From Anaerolinea sp. (GTDB taxonomy: Bacteria; Chloroflexota; Dehalococcoidia; Tepidiformales; Tepidiformaceae), in assembly GCA_013822275.1 (NCBI GenBank), contig PNKC01000026.1, positions 1-34,258 of the forward strand: a stretch of DNA of 34,258 bases, given 5' to 3'. Each line of letters begins with the position of its first letter. Position 1 is the stretch's first letter. Position numbers and translations under genes: made by a program. The notes beneath the pieces are model-generated. The model was given only the letters and a program-made list of their open reading frames with translations. It made no database searches and was not told where the DNA came from. This document shows, in pieces, positions 20,513 to 29,295 of this stretch.

Positions 20513-21466
20513 CTAAACCTCGATGTTCACGATCTTGGAGATGACGAAGAATCCGATGAGTTCCATCACAAGCCCGGCCCCGAGCATCATCCGCCCCAGC
20601 GGGTCGGTGAAGAGGAGTGACGTGAACTCCGGGCTGATAACCATGAAGGCCGCTCCCAGTCCGAAGGGAATCCCGCCGATGACATAGCCCGTCAGCCGCT
20701 GCTGGGCCGTAAGGGTCCGGATTTCGCCGCGGATCCGCTCCCGTTCGCGCATCGTGTGGGCCACGTTGTCCAGGATCTCCGCCAGGTTACCGCCGACGGA
20801 ACGCTGGATAAGGATGGCGGTGATCACGATGTCGAAGTCGGAGCTTCCGGTCCGTTCGTTGAGTGCCGTGAAGGCGGCTTCGAAGCTCGATCCCATGGCG
20901 ATGTCGCGCAGCGTCCTGCGCACTTCCACCGAGATCGGCGCCGGCAACTGCTCGGCGCTGGCCTCCAGTGCCTGGACCATGCCGAAGCCGGCACGAAGGC
21001 CGCTGGCGAGCATCTGGAGCATTTCGATCAGCTGCGACTCCAGCTTCCGCTGGCGGCTGCCAATACGCCGCTTGAGCCAGAACCCGACCAGGAAGAACCC
21101 GATCGGGAACCCCACGATCCCCACTTCCGGAATCGGCGACAGGACGAACACCATCAAGGCGAAAACCGCCCCAACCGTGGCCCGCAGGGCAAGGTACTCG
21201 CGGACGTTGAGGGCGAGGCCGGCCCGTTCGAGGTTGACCAGCCACTGCGCCGCCAGGTTCCCCGAGATCAGGTTGATCCCGCCAAACCTGACCGAGCCGC
21301 GCTTCCGGAGGCCGACACCCCTCGCCGCTTGGGGCATGTTCGTTTCCGCCTGCCTGAGGCGAGTCAACCTCTCCGTGGCCTGGACCGACACCGTCCCGAA
21401 GCCCGTCAGCCAGAGGGTCATGGTAAAGGCGAACGCGCCGCCGCACAGTGCCGCAATGATCAGCAT
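20513..21466 (-). CDS. tadB: Tad pilus inner-membrane platform protein TadB
   Basis: 317 aa, T2SSF family. The first helix (MLIIAALCGGAFAFTMTLWLTGF) is followed by a central membrane pair (about 90-130) and the cytoplasmic core LIEMLQMLASGLRAGFGMVQALEASAEQLP ... IQRSVGGNLAEILDNVAHTMRER, which is the family signature; the chain ends in two more helices. The start at 21466 lies 4 nt after the tadA stop with GGTGG about 7 nt upstream; an in-frame extension of 44 residues overlaps tadA and is not protein-like. It works with TadC as the pilus platform. Confidence 0.93.
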   Translation of the reverse strand: MLIIAALCGGAFAFTMTLWLTGFGTVSVQATERLTRLRQAETNMPQAARGVGLRKRGSVRFGGINLISGNLAAQWLVNLERAGLALNVREYLALRATVGAVFALMVFVLSPIPEVGIVGFPIGFFLVGFWLKRRIGSRQRKLESQLIEMLQMLASGLRAGFGMVQALEASAEQLPAPISVEVRRTLRDIAMGSSFEAAFTALNERTGSSDFDIVITAILIQRSVGGNLAEILDNVAHTMRERERIRGEIRTLTAQQRLTGYVIGGIPFGLGAAFMVISPEFTSLLFTDPLGRMMLGAGLVMELIGFFVISKIVNIEV

Positions 21467-21470
21467 CTGT

Positions 21471-23138
21471 CTACCACCCTTCTCCCGTGCCGAACAGGTT
21501 GTTCGGGAGTTCGATGCCTGCCATCTGGAAGCGCTGGATGAAACTCGGCCGGATGCCCGTCGGCCGCATGGAGCCGTGCACTTTGCCGTCGTCGTCAACC
21601 CGGTCGAGCTTGAACAGGAAGATGTCTTGAAGGGTAATCGTGTCGCCCTCCATGCCGCTGATTTCGGTCACGTGCGTGACTTTGCGAGACCCGTCCTGGA
21701 GGCGCTGCACCTGGATGAAGACGTGGATGGCGGACGCGACCTGTTCCCGGATGGCGCGGGCGGGAAGGTCCATGCCGGCCATGAGAACCATGTTCTCCAG
21801 GCGGGCGAGGGCGTCACGCGGTGTGTTCGCGTGGATCGTGGAGATGGACCCGTCGTGGCCCGTGTTCATCGCCTGGAGCATGTCGAAGCATTCTTCGCCA
21901 CGGACTTCGCCGACGATGATGCGGTCCGGGCGCATGCGCAGGCAGTTCCTCACCAGGTCGCGCTGCTTGATCTGGTTCTTGCCCTCAATGCTCGCCGGGC
22001 GCGCTTCGAGGGTGATGACGTGGTCCTGCTGGAGGCGCAGTTCCGAAGGGTCTTCGATCGTGACGATCCGCTCGGTGTTTGGGATGAATGCCGAGAGGGC
22101 GTTGAGCATGGTCGTCTTACCGGTGCCGGTACCGCCGCTGATGATGATGTTCAGGTGGGCCCGGACGCACATCGCCAGAAACTCCGCGGTCGCTTCGCTC
22201 ATCGCCCCCACGGCGATGAGGTCGGCCATCCGCATCTTGTCCGCGCGGAACTTCCGGATGGTGATCGTCGGTGACTTTGGCGAAGCCGGGGGCACCGTGA
22301 TGTTGACGCGGGAGCCATCGGGCAGGCGGGCGTCCACCATCGGGCTGGACTCGTCGATCCGGCGCCCCAGTGGCGCGACGATGCGCTCGATGATGCGCAT
22401 GATGTGCTGCTTGTCGCGGAAGCGGGTGGCGCTCCGGAAGATCCGGCCTTCCTGCTCGTAGAAGATCTTGTCCAGGTCGTTGACCATCACTTCGGTGACG
22501 GCGGGGTCACGCAGGAGTGGCTCAAGCGGGCCGAGGCCCAGCGCTTCGTCGGCGACTGCTTCAAGCAGCTCGTCCTTGCTGGTACCGCCGAGCTGGAGGC
22601 CTTCCTGGACGATCAGCTCCCGGGCAGCGCGGATGACCGCCTCGCGCTGCTGCTCCGGCGGCAGCGTCTCGAGCGTCCCGTGTTCGAGTTCCTCGATAAG
22701 GAGTTCGTGGAGGCGAATCTTCGCCGCTTCCGCCAGGGGGTTGTTGCGTGTCCCGCCGCCGGAAGCCTCGTTGCCCCTTCGGCGCGCCTGGGGGATTGTC
22801 TCGTTCGATTGGGAGGCTGGCGCGGGAGCGGGTACGGGCGCCCCGGAAGGGCGAAGCAGCGTGGGGCGCTGAGGCGCGTCGTTGCCCGTGGGCGCCGGCG
22901 TGGCCGGTACGTCCTCGCCGCCCATCCATCCCCGGCGCGCGGGATTCGTATTGCCGAACTGGCTCGAAGGGCGCAGCCGGAGGCCGTCTGGCGGTGGTGG
23001 CGGCATTGCCCCGGGCTCTTCGCCATCCAGCGCGCGCGCCGTCGCCTCGCCGTTGGCGAGCCGGCGCCGCACTCCGGACCACCCGAACCGCGGTGCGGCA
23101 TCGGGCGAAGGTGTCTGGTCGATCGGGTCATCAGCCAT
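21471..23138 (-). CDS. tadA: Tad pilus assembly ATPase TadA/CpaF
   Basis: The hexameric ATPase of the type II/IV secretion superfamily that powers Flp pilus assembly. At 555 aa it is longer than usual because of a low-complexity, Pro/Arg-rich extension (about 1-135). The conserved part starts near NPLAEAAKIRLHELL. It carries GLGPLEPLL...VTEVMVN, Walker A GGTGTGKT (335-342, K341), the Asp box VTIEDPSELRLQQ, Walker B/His box IIVGEVRGEECFDMLQAMNTGHDGS and STIHANTPRDAL. Within the operon it follows cpaE by 28 bp and precedes tadB by 4 bp. The extension may mediate subunit contacts, but this is a guess. Confidence 0.95.
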   Translation of the reverse strand: MADDPIDQTPSPDAAPRFGWSGVRRRLANGEATARALDGEEPGAMPPPPPDGLRLRPSSQFGNTNPARRGWMGGEDVPATPAPTGNDAPQRPTLLRPSGAPVPAPAPASQSNETIPQARRRGNEASGGGTRNNPLAEAAKIRLHELLIEELEHGTLETLPPEQQREAVIRAARELIVQEGLQLGGTSKDELLEAVADEALGLGPLEPLLRDPAVTEVMVNDLDKIFYEQEGRIFRSATRFRDKQHIMRIIERIVAPLGRRIDESSPMVDARLPDGSRVNITVPPASPKSPTITIRKFRADKMRMADLIAVGAMSEATAEFLAMCVRAHLNIIISGGTGTGKTTMLNALSAFIPNTERIVTIEDPSELRLQQDHVITLEARPASIEGKNQIKQRDLVRNCLRMRPDRIIVGEVRGEECFDMLQAMNTGHDGSISTIHANTPRDALARLENMVLMAGMDLPARAIREQVASAIHVFIQVQRLQDGSRKVTHVTEISGMEGDTITLQDIFLFKLDRVDDDGKVHGSMRPTGIRPSFIQRFQMAGIELPNNLFGTGEGW

Positions 23139-23166
23139 GGTCGCCTTCCCTTCCGGTTTCAGGCTT

Positions 23167-24393
23167 TCAAGCGCTCTTGCGGAAGAACGGCCGGATGAGC
23201 TTGCCGAGCCCGCCCCTGCCGCGCTTCTGCGTGTTCGTACGGTTGCGAATGCCGGCCAGCGCCCTGGACATTTCGCGGATCTCCAGGGAGACCTTGCTGT
23301 TCGGCCGGCTCATGACGATCGGGCGCCCCAACTGAGCTGCCTTCACGACTTCGTTGTCCTGGGGGATGCGCCACCAGAGCGGCGAATCGAGCGTGCGTTC
23401 GACATCCTTCTCCCGCACGCCCGTATCCATGCCCGCGCGGTTGAGGACCACCTTTATGCGCTCCTCATCGTTGCCAAACCGTTCGTGCAGCATCTCCAGC
23501 GCGAGGACGGTGTCCTTGATGCTGGCCATGTCCAGCGTCGTCACCAGCAGGATCATCGTCCCGACTTCGATGGCCGCCGCGACGATCTCGTTGAACGTGC
23601 CTGGTGTATCCAGAATCACGAAGTCGTGCGTCTGGGCGAGGACATCCACGACATCGCGGATGTGCTGGGCGCTCAGGTTTCGCCAGTCGCTCGGCCGGGT
23701 TGGCGCGGGCAGGATGCGCACGCCTGATTCGTGCTGGACGAGATAGTCACGCAGCGAGTTGCGGTCCACGTTGTCCAGGTTTCGGGCGAGGTCCGCGATC
23801 GAACGCTCGACCGGAATGTCCATCGTGATCGCGACATCGCCGAAGCGCGTGTCCATGTCCACGAGGGCGACCGTCTGGTGCGCTTCGCTCGCGAGCGCGA
23901 CGGCGAGGTTCGAGGCGATCGTCGTCTTTCCGATGCCCCCCTTGGCACCGAAGACGGTGATGACCGTGCCCTGCGCCACGGGGTCTTCCAGTTCGCCGCG
24001 GCGGCGCATGCCTTCGCGCTCCTTGCGTTCGAGGACGCGCATGATGGCGCTTTCCACTTCCTCGGACTGGAGAGGCTCCTGGAGGTAGTCGGACGCCCCG
24101 GAGACCATGGACTGGCGCATCAGGCGGATGTTCGCTTCCGTGGAGAAGACAACGATCGGCAGGTCCGGGAGCCCGTCGTTGATCCGGGAAAGGGTCTGGA
24201 TCGGCCGGACAAGGGGCTCTTCGATCCGCATAAGGATCACGTCTGGTCGCATCTGAAAGGCGAGGGTGAAGGCTTCCACGCCGTAACCGGCGCTCGCAAC
24301 GACCTGGAAACCGAGCATGCTGAGCGTCTTCTGAATCTCAGCGGAGCTCTCCCGGTCCGGATCAACCACAATTACCTGCGGTACCCGTGCCAT
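23167..24393 (-). CDS. cpaE: CpaE/TadZ-type pilus localisation ATPase with degenerate receiver domain
   Basis: 408 aa. The N-terminus (about 5-125) has a CheY-like fold, but the phospho-accepting aspartate position holds R56 (PDVILMRIEEP), so it is a pseudo-receiver, as is common in this family. The C-terminal part (about 142-390) is a MinD/ParA-type ATPase with deviant Walker A KGGIGKTT (151-158), VALVDMDTRFGDV and FVILDTPGTFNE. CpaE/TadZ proteins place the Tad machinery in the cell. The tail is basic (KRGRGGLGKLIRPFFRK), possibly membrane-binding. The start at 24393 has GGAGG 8 nt upstream. Confidence 0.93.
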   Translation of the reverse strand: MARVPQVIVVDPDRESSAEIQKTLSMLGFQVVASAGYGVEAFTLAFQMRPDVILMRIEEPLVRPIQTLSRINDGLPDLPIVVFSTEANIRLMRQSMVSGASDYLQEPLQSEEVESAIMRVLERKEREGMRRRGELEDPVAQGTVITVFGAKGGIGKTTIASNLAVALASEAHQTVALVDMDTRFGDVAITMDIPVERSIADLARNLDNVDRNSLRDYLVQHESGVRILPAPTRPSDWRNLSAQHIRDVVDVLAQTHDFVILDTPGTFNEIVAAAIEVGTMILLVTTLDMASIKDTVLALEMLHERFGNDEERIKVVLNRAGMDTGVREKDVERTLDSPLWWRIPQDNEVVKAAQLGRPIVMSRPNSKVSLEIREMSRALAGIRNRTNTQKRGRGGLGKLIRPFFRKSA

Positions 24394-24411
24394 TGTTTGT
24401 CCTCCACCGTC

Positions 24412-24432
24412 ACCCCCGGGACCACCGGGGGT
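24412..24432 (-). promoter_or_regulatory. Hairpin between cpaB and cpaE
   Basis: A perfect 8-bp stem (ACCCCCGG with CCGGGGGT) and a 5-nt loop, in the 108-bp cpaB-cpaE gap just ahead of the cpaE ribosome-binding site. There is no T-run. It could tune expression between the two genes. Confidence 0.4.
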
Positions 24433-24501
24433 TCTGTTCGTCGTTGAGTTTGTGGCGGCGGCGAGTCGAGACCTGCCGCCCGGTTCGGTATCCCGGCCGG
24501 G

Positions 24502-25392
24502 CTACTTCTTCTTGGCGGGGAAGATGTCGTCATACGACCAGGTGATGGAGCCGGAAAGCGGCTTCGCGTCACCCTTTTGCCGCGGGAGGATGCGGTACTG
24601 GCCGTCGCCGTCGTCCATCGCATCAACCAGCGCGACTTTCGCCGCGAGGTCCGGCGGGAGGGCGACGGTGATCGAAATCGCCTTCTCGTAGGTTGCGCCC
24701 TTGTCGTCGGAACTCACAGAAACCGCCGCCGGGGGCGCCGCGCCCGTGCCGTCGGCCTTGGCCTTCGCGTCCACGTTCACGACCTTCTTCACGAGCGTCT
24801 GGGAGACGGCCAGGACTTCAACATCCTCGGCCATGTAACCGGCGACAACGTCCGGCCGCTCCTGGCCGGTGAGGGGGTCGGTGCGCGTCAGCGTGGTGAT
24901 CGCCAGGATGTCCACGCGATCGCCCGGCTGGGGGAGCCCGGCTGCTATCCAGGCCTCGTGCGGGACCTGGAGCGAGAGCGCCCGCATGCCGTCCGGCACC
25001 TTCCAGGAGATGCTGTTCTGGCCTTCGTAGGTGGTCACCTTGGGCGTGATCACCTGTTCACCCTGGAAGATCGGCGAGGTCGCCACCTTGCCGATGAGCG
25101 ACTCGCTGTCCTTGCTCAGGATGGCGCCCGCCAGGAGCGTGCTCGCGGGGAAGGACCGCGGTTCGAGCATATCCGAGGTGATTTTTTCGCCGGCGCTGAC
25201 ATCCCGCGTCGCAACGACGACGGATTCGGCGGGGCCGCCGCCGAGGACGCTTTCCTTTTCCGAGCCGCCGCCCTTGCTGCTCAGGAATGCGAACATGAGC
25301 AGGGCGCTGAGAATGCCGAAAACGGCGGCGAGCATAAGCACCCCGCGATTCCGGCTCGATCCACTGGTAGCTGCCGCAATACTTCGTGCCAC
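24502..25392 (-). CDS. cpaB: Tad pilus assembly protein CpaB/RcpC
   Basis: 296 aa. A single N-terminal transmembrane helix (about 17-36) precedes a SAF domain (VVVATRDVSAGEKITSDMLEPRSFP, about 58-82) and the RcpC-type region (MRALSLQVPHEAWIAAGLPQPGDRVDILAI). In diderm bacteria CpaB works with the secretin; here no secretin is in sight, so it may act at the cell envelope in another way. The GTG start at 25392 has a strong GGAGG about 7 nt upstream. It is the first gene of the cpaB-cpaE-tadABC run. Confidence 0.9.
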   Translation of the reverse strand: MARSIAAATSGSSRNRGVLMLAAVFGILSALLMFAFLSSKGGGSEKESVLGGGPAESVVVATRDVSAGEKITSDMLEPRSFPASTLLAGAILSKDSESLIGKVATSPIFQGEQVITPKVTTYEGQNSISWKVPDGMRALSLQVPHEAWIAAGLPQPGDRVDILAITTLTRTDPLTGQERPDVVAGYMAEDVEVLAVSQTLVKKVVNVDAKAKADGTGAAPPAAVSVSSDDKGATYEKAISITVALPPDLAAKVALVDAMDDGDGQYRILPRQKGDAKPLSGSITWSYDDIFPAKKK

Positions 25393-25772
25393 GTTATCTC
25401 CTCCCCTTGCAATATCGGCCGGGGGGTTATCCGGCTACAGTCTGGTTTCCCCGCGGGGCGGGGCGTTTGGCGCGGCTTCGTCGTGAGATTCGGGCCGCGC
25501 TGTCCGGGTCCCCGGCTGGTGGACCTGGTGCTGCGCGCCGCCACCGGCCCGCAACCGCGGCGGCAACAGAAGCGCTGTTCTCTACTTCGACGCAACCCCC
25601 CGCGGTGCGCAGTGCGCCCGGCCGTGAACCTGCGGAAGGGGGATCGCGGGTTTACCCGCGGCGGCGGACGGCCGTCCACCCGGGCGCTCGAGGCCGGTGG
25701 CTCGATCCGGCGCCACGAAAGAGGGACGGGCGATATCGCCCGTCCCCGGTCGGTGTTAATCGGGCGTGGAGG
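25393..25772. other. Non-coding gap between tadE and cpaB
   Basis: A 380-bp gap that holds the terminator after tadE (25723-25746) and should hold the cpaB promoter, although no convincing -35/-10 pair was found. No protein-like frame is seen. Confidence 0.65.
25723..25746 (-). terminator. Rho-independent-like terminator after tadE
   Basis: A perfect 24-bp palindrome (GGGACGGGCGAT and its complement) lies 26 bp after the tadE stop. On the minus strand it is followed by TCTTTCG, a short T-rich tail. It separates the flp-tadE transcript from cpaB. Confidence 0.75.
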
Positions 25773-26267
25773 TCACTCCAGGCGCATGGACGAATAGCCG
25801 GTGATGGTTGGCGTGGTCAGGCCAGCGCCGGACGCGCCCGGCAGCAGGGCGATCATCGCGCCGAGAGGCGTCACGTACGAAAACGCGTACGAGATGTTCA
25901 CGCTCGCGGATTCGCCACGTGCGCCCTGGACGTTCGTCTTGGTGATTACCATCTTGGTCGTATCCAGCGAGCAGCTCGTGGGATACGTCTTGCAGATGCT
26001 GTTGTAGATGCGGGTGTTGATGGCGGAGCCGTCGAGTTGGACGGCCGCCGCGCGGGCGCCCTCGCGGGCCGCATTCGTCACCTGCAGCCAGGTGTAGAAC
26101 GCCCGGCCGAAGTCCACGAGCCCGAAAAGGAGGACGAGGAAGAAGGGCAGCACCATCGCGAACTCGACCAGGCTCTGCCCAGCCTCCGTCCGTCGCAGAC
26201 GAAGCAACCCGCGCCTGCTGAAGGGGAGAGGGTTGAGTTGGTCCGCCAGGCGCATTGACTTGCTCAT
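25773..26267 (-). CDS. tadE: TadE-family minor pilin / pseudopilin
   Basis: 164 aa. The TadE signature is at residues 29-74: AGQSLVEFAMVLPFFLVLLF followed by GLVDFGRAFYTWLQVTNAAREGARAAA. It has one membrane helix, a glutamate in the processing motif (QSLVEFA) and an extracytoplasmic C-terminal part with a cysteine pair (CKTYPTSC). TadE proteins are processed by the prepilin peptidase and are needed for Flp pilus formation. It follows flp by 81 bp, with a hairpin between. The start at 26267 has GGAGG about 9 nt upstream. Confidence 0.92.
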   Translation of the reverse strand: MSKSMRLADQLNPLPFSRRGLLRLRRTEAGQSLVEFAMVLPFFLVLLFGLVDFGRAFYTWLQVTNAAREGARAAAVQLDGSAINTRIYNSICKTYPTSCSLDTTKMVITKTNVQGARGESASVNISYAFSYVTPLGAMIALLPGASGAGLTTPTITGYSSMRLE

Positions 26268-26294
26268 CCCGTCTAACCTCCGCGTTTCGTGGCG

Positions 26295-26328
26295 AAAGGG
26301 GTGGGCGCCACAACGGTGCCCACCCTTT
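26295..26328 (-). promoter_or_regulatory. Intercistronic hairpin between flp and tadE
   Basis: AAAGGGGTGGGC pairs with GCCCACCCTTT (one bulged G), with an 11-nt loop. No T-run follows on the minus strand. In pilin operons such structures can cause partial termination or protect the pilin mRNA, so pilin would exceed TadE; this role is inferred. Confidence 0.5.
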
Positions 26329-26348
26329 CTTGTTTGGGAAGCCTTGAC

Positions 26349-26534
26349 TCAGGGAGCGAAGCCGGCCGAAACCTCGCCCAGCTTGCCGCTGATGTCCGTC
26401 CCAAGGACGCGCAGGGCGGCGATGGCGACGACAGCGATGAGGGCGAGGATCAGGCCGTATTCGGCGAGGCCCTGGCCTTCTTCGGCCTGGTGAGCGGCGA
26501 CTTTGCTGAGCATCCAGTTCTTGATCTTCGACAT
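26349..26534 (-). CDS. flp: Flp/Fap-type pilin
   Basis: The major pilin of the Tad pilus, 61 aa, typical length. The prepilin peptidase site is G20|QGLAEY (the Flp motif G|XXXXEY, with E25-Y26 at +5/+6), followed by the hydrophobic helix GLILALIAVVAIAALRVLG. The mature chain would be 41 residues. The start at 26534 has GGAG about 8 nt upstream; longer in-frame starts lie in a structured leader. The gene heads the flp-tadE unit. The prepilin peptidase (TadV/CpaA) is not in this window. Confidence 0.93.
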   Translation of the reverse strand: MSKIKNWMLSKVAAHQAEEGQGLAEYGLILALIAVVAIAALRVLGTDISGKLGEVSAGFAP

Positions 26535-26948
26535 GGTGGTTCTCCTACCTCTCTGCTGGTGCGGGCATTGCCCGCGAGTTGTCCCCGCCGATGAGTCCCT
26601 GGCTTGGCCTGGGCCTTCCCCGCCCGTGTCGCCGTGGATCCCTTGCGGGATTGGCCTCCAGGCTGTTTGGGTCCGGGTTGGCTGCCCCACCGGTGGAGCT
26701 ACTAGCACATTCGTCGGTTGGGCGCGTCGCTAAAGGTGTTTCACGTGATCTCCACCCGGCTCACACTTTGAGCGCGCTTCGGCGCCGGTTCCAACTCGCG
26801 AACGGTCGTGACGGGTGCCGTGACGCGCGTAGTGCAGATTCGCGTGAGTGTGTTGCGGGGGTCGAGGTCTCGCCGGGCGCGATGTCACCTGACGCCGCCG
26901 TGTCAGTTAATCTGGTTCACCGCAGTTCCCGCCGGCCCGCCGCCTGAG
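26535..26948. other. Non-coding region upstream of flp
   Basis: A 414-bp gap between the Sir2 gene stop and flp. The half nearest flp is rich in hairpins (see 26561-26699). The rest should contain the flp promoter, but no clear consensus pair is seen. Confidence 0.6.
26561..26699 (-). promoter_or_regulatory. Structured 5' leader of flp (candidate cis-regulatory RNA)
   Basis: Reading toward flp: a near-palindrome at 26684-26699 (GC-CCACCGGTGG-GC type); then GCCTGG (26658-26663) able to pair with CCAGGC (26607-26612), enclosing a 5-bp hairpin with a GCAA tetraloop at 26638-26651; then a 6-bp hairpin GCGGGC-aat-GCCCGC at 26561-26575, 26 nt before the start codon. No known riboswitch consensus fits, including c-di-GMP-I, which needs an ACGCAAAGCC-like core that is not present. 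Confidence 0.4.
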
Positions 26949-27737
26949 CTACAGCTCTTGCAGCAGCTCCACGATCGCCGTCAGGGCCATGCCCGCCGGG
27001 GCGCGGACGGCGACGTCCGCGATGTCCGAGAGCGGGGTTTCGTCCGGGTTGATTTCGATCAGCGGCACGCCGCGGCGTTTCGCCATCACGGGGAAATCGG
27101 CGGCGGGGTAGACCACCGCGGAGGTCCCCACCACGAGGAAGAGGTCGGCGATGGCCGACTGCCGGTAGCACTCGCGCAGGGCGTCGTCCGGGATGGGTTC
27201 GCCGAACATCACGGTGTCGTTCTTGAGGATGCCGCCGCATTCCGGGCAGAGCGGCGGCAAGCGGTCGAGGGAAATAGTTTCCAGCCGGTCGCGGCCCCCG
27301 CAGTTCATGCAGCGCACCTTCGCGCGGTTGCCGTGGATCTCCGTGATCGAGCGGGTGCCCGCGCGCTGGTGGAGGTTGTCGATGTTCTGGGTGATGACGT
27401 GGGCGAGGCGGCCCATGTGTTCAAGGTCCGCCATGGCGACATGCCCCGCGTTGGGTTCCGCGATGTCGATGGCGTGGCCGAATTCGCTCCCTTCGCGCCG
27501 CTCGAGGACGTGTTCCCACCAGCTTCCGGGGTCCGCGCAGAACAGCTCCCAGCCGTCGATCGTCGGTTCGCCGAACTTCGTCCAGAGGCCGTTTGCGCCG
27601 CGATAGGTGGGGATGCCGCTTTCCGCGGAGAGGCCGGCGCCGGAGAGCGCCACGGCGTGGCGGCTGCGCCGGATCAGCGCGACGGCGGCGCGGATTGCCT
27701 GGTCAAGGTCCGGGCCCAGGGCCTGCGGCGTGGTCAC
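26949..27737 (-). CDS. Sir2-family NAD-dependent protein deacylase
   Basis: 262 aa. A sirtuin that removes acyl groups from lysines while consuming NAD. The motifs are GAGLSAESGIPTYRG (33-47), TQNIDNLHQRAG (116-127), the catalytic histidine H135 in EIHGN, and zinc ligands C143/C146 and C164/C167 (CMNC, CPEC). The GTG start at 27737 overlaps the glpD stop codon (GTGA), so it is translationally coupled to glpD; TATGCT also lies 6 nt upstream within glpD and could give a leaderless transcript. Its place in a glycerol operon suggests control of metabolic enzymes by deacylation, which is an inference. Confidence 0.94.
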   Translation of the reverse strand: MTTPQALGPDLDQAIRAAVALIRRSRHAVALSGAGLSAESGIPTYRGANGLWTKFGEPTIDGWELFCADPGSWWEHVLERREGSEFGHAIDIAEPNAGHVAMADLEHMGRLAHVITQNIDNLHQRAGTRSITEIHGNRAKVRCMNCGGRDRLETISLDRLPPLCPECGGILKNDTVMFGEPIPDDALRECYRQSAIADLFLVVGTSAVVYPAADFPVMAKRRGVPLIEINPDETPLSDIADVAVRAPAGMALTAIVELLQEL

Positions 27738-29295
27738 GGGACTAGCATATCCTCTGCAGGGAGATGGTACGCCACGTCCGCCTCGAATGCCCGCACCTGT
27801 GCCTCGCGGGCGGCGGCGTCCCAGCCAAGCACTTCGCCCGCCAGGCGCGCCACGGCCTCGTGGCAGCACAGCCCGCGACAGGAGGACCAGGAGATGCCCG
27901 TCCTCCGCAGCATGATGTCGGAGAGCGTTTCCACCTGCTCAGCCCGCGCGGCGTGGAGGACTTCGCCGGAGATGGCGTGGGCGTGTCCGCAGATGATCTC
28001 CCGGCCCGCGGCAATCACGTCCGCGATCGCCGGGCCATGGATGCGGAGGTGCTGCTTCACCGGCAGCGGCAGCCCGCTGGCACGAAGCGTGTCGGCCCAT
28101 CCAGGGGCGATCGGCTCCTCTCGGGGCGCTCGCTTCTGGGCAGGATGCAGACGCCCGACAACCTCCCCGGCGAGCGGCCGGAAGGTGCTGAGCTTGCCGC
28201 CGACGACGCTATACATTCCCGCGGCGCCGCCCCGTCTCGTGTGCTCGATCACTTCGTGGCGGCGGCTGATGGCGGCTTCCGGCCCGCCGGACACCTTCTG
28301 CAAGGGCCTCAGCCCGGCGTACGCGTAGAGCACCTGGTCGCGGCGGAGTCCCGTGCCGGGCATCAGGTTGCGCGCCTCCGCCAGCAGGTAGTCGATGTCC
28401 GCGCTGGTTGGCCGGATGTCCGCGGGCGCGCCGTCGTAGCGGTCGTCCGTGGTGCCGATCAGGAGGAGGTCTTCCTGGGGGACCATGAAGAAGACGCGCC
28501 CGTCCTCCCTGGCGGTCGAAAAGATGGCGTCGCGGTCGAAGCCGTCGGGCCGGGGGATGACGATGTGGGCTCCACGGGTGACGCCAAGGAGTTGCGTCGA
28601 AGGGAGGTCGCCAAGGGCGTTGACGGCGTCCACCCAGGGCCCGGCGGCGTTGACGACGGCGTTCGCGGGGATGAGATGGAGTGTGCCGCCGTGTTCGACT
28701 TCCAGGCCGTTGACCTTGCCCGAGTCCACCGCGATGCGCGTGACCCGCGCATGGTTGGCGATGAACGCGCCCTGGGCTCGCGCTTCGAGCGCCAGTTCGA
28801 GCGCGAGCCGCTCTGGCGCGATGACGCGGGCATCGTAAAAGGTGAATCCGCCGCGGGTTTCCGCCGGCAAGTAAGGGGCGAGGTTGTGGAGGCGGCTGTC
28901 GTCGAGCCTTGAGTGTTTTGGGACGCCCCGGTAGAGCGAGAGGAGGTCATAGGCGGCGAGGCCGAGGCGGAGTTGCCAGGCCGGGCGCCGCGTCCAGGGG
29001 AGGATCGGCAGGACGAATCGCTGGGGCTTTACCAGGTATGGGCGTGTCTTGAGCAGCCATGCGCGCTCCCGCAGTGATTCGAAGACGAGGCGGACGTCGC
29101 CGTGTTCCAGGTAGCGCAGGCCGCCGTGGATGAGCTTCGTCGAACGCCAGGTTGTCCCGAAGCCGAAGTCATCGGCTTCGAAGAGGGCGACGCGGAGGCC
29201 ACGAGCGGCGGCTTCCTCAGCGATCCCGCAGCCGTTGATCCCGCCGCCGATTATTGCAAGGTCCAGCGGGGGCCCGGCGGCGAGTTTCGAAAGCC

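Noticed and set aside
26561..26699. A c-di-GMP-I (GEMM) riboswitch in the flp leader
   Set aside because: A GNRA-capped hairpin and pilin context fit the idea, but the conserved core elements (GGGCAAACC-like and ACGCAAAGCC-like) are absent.
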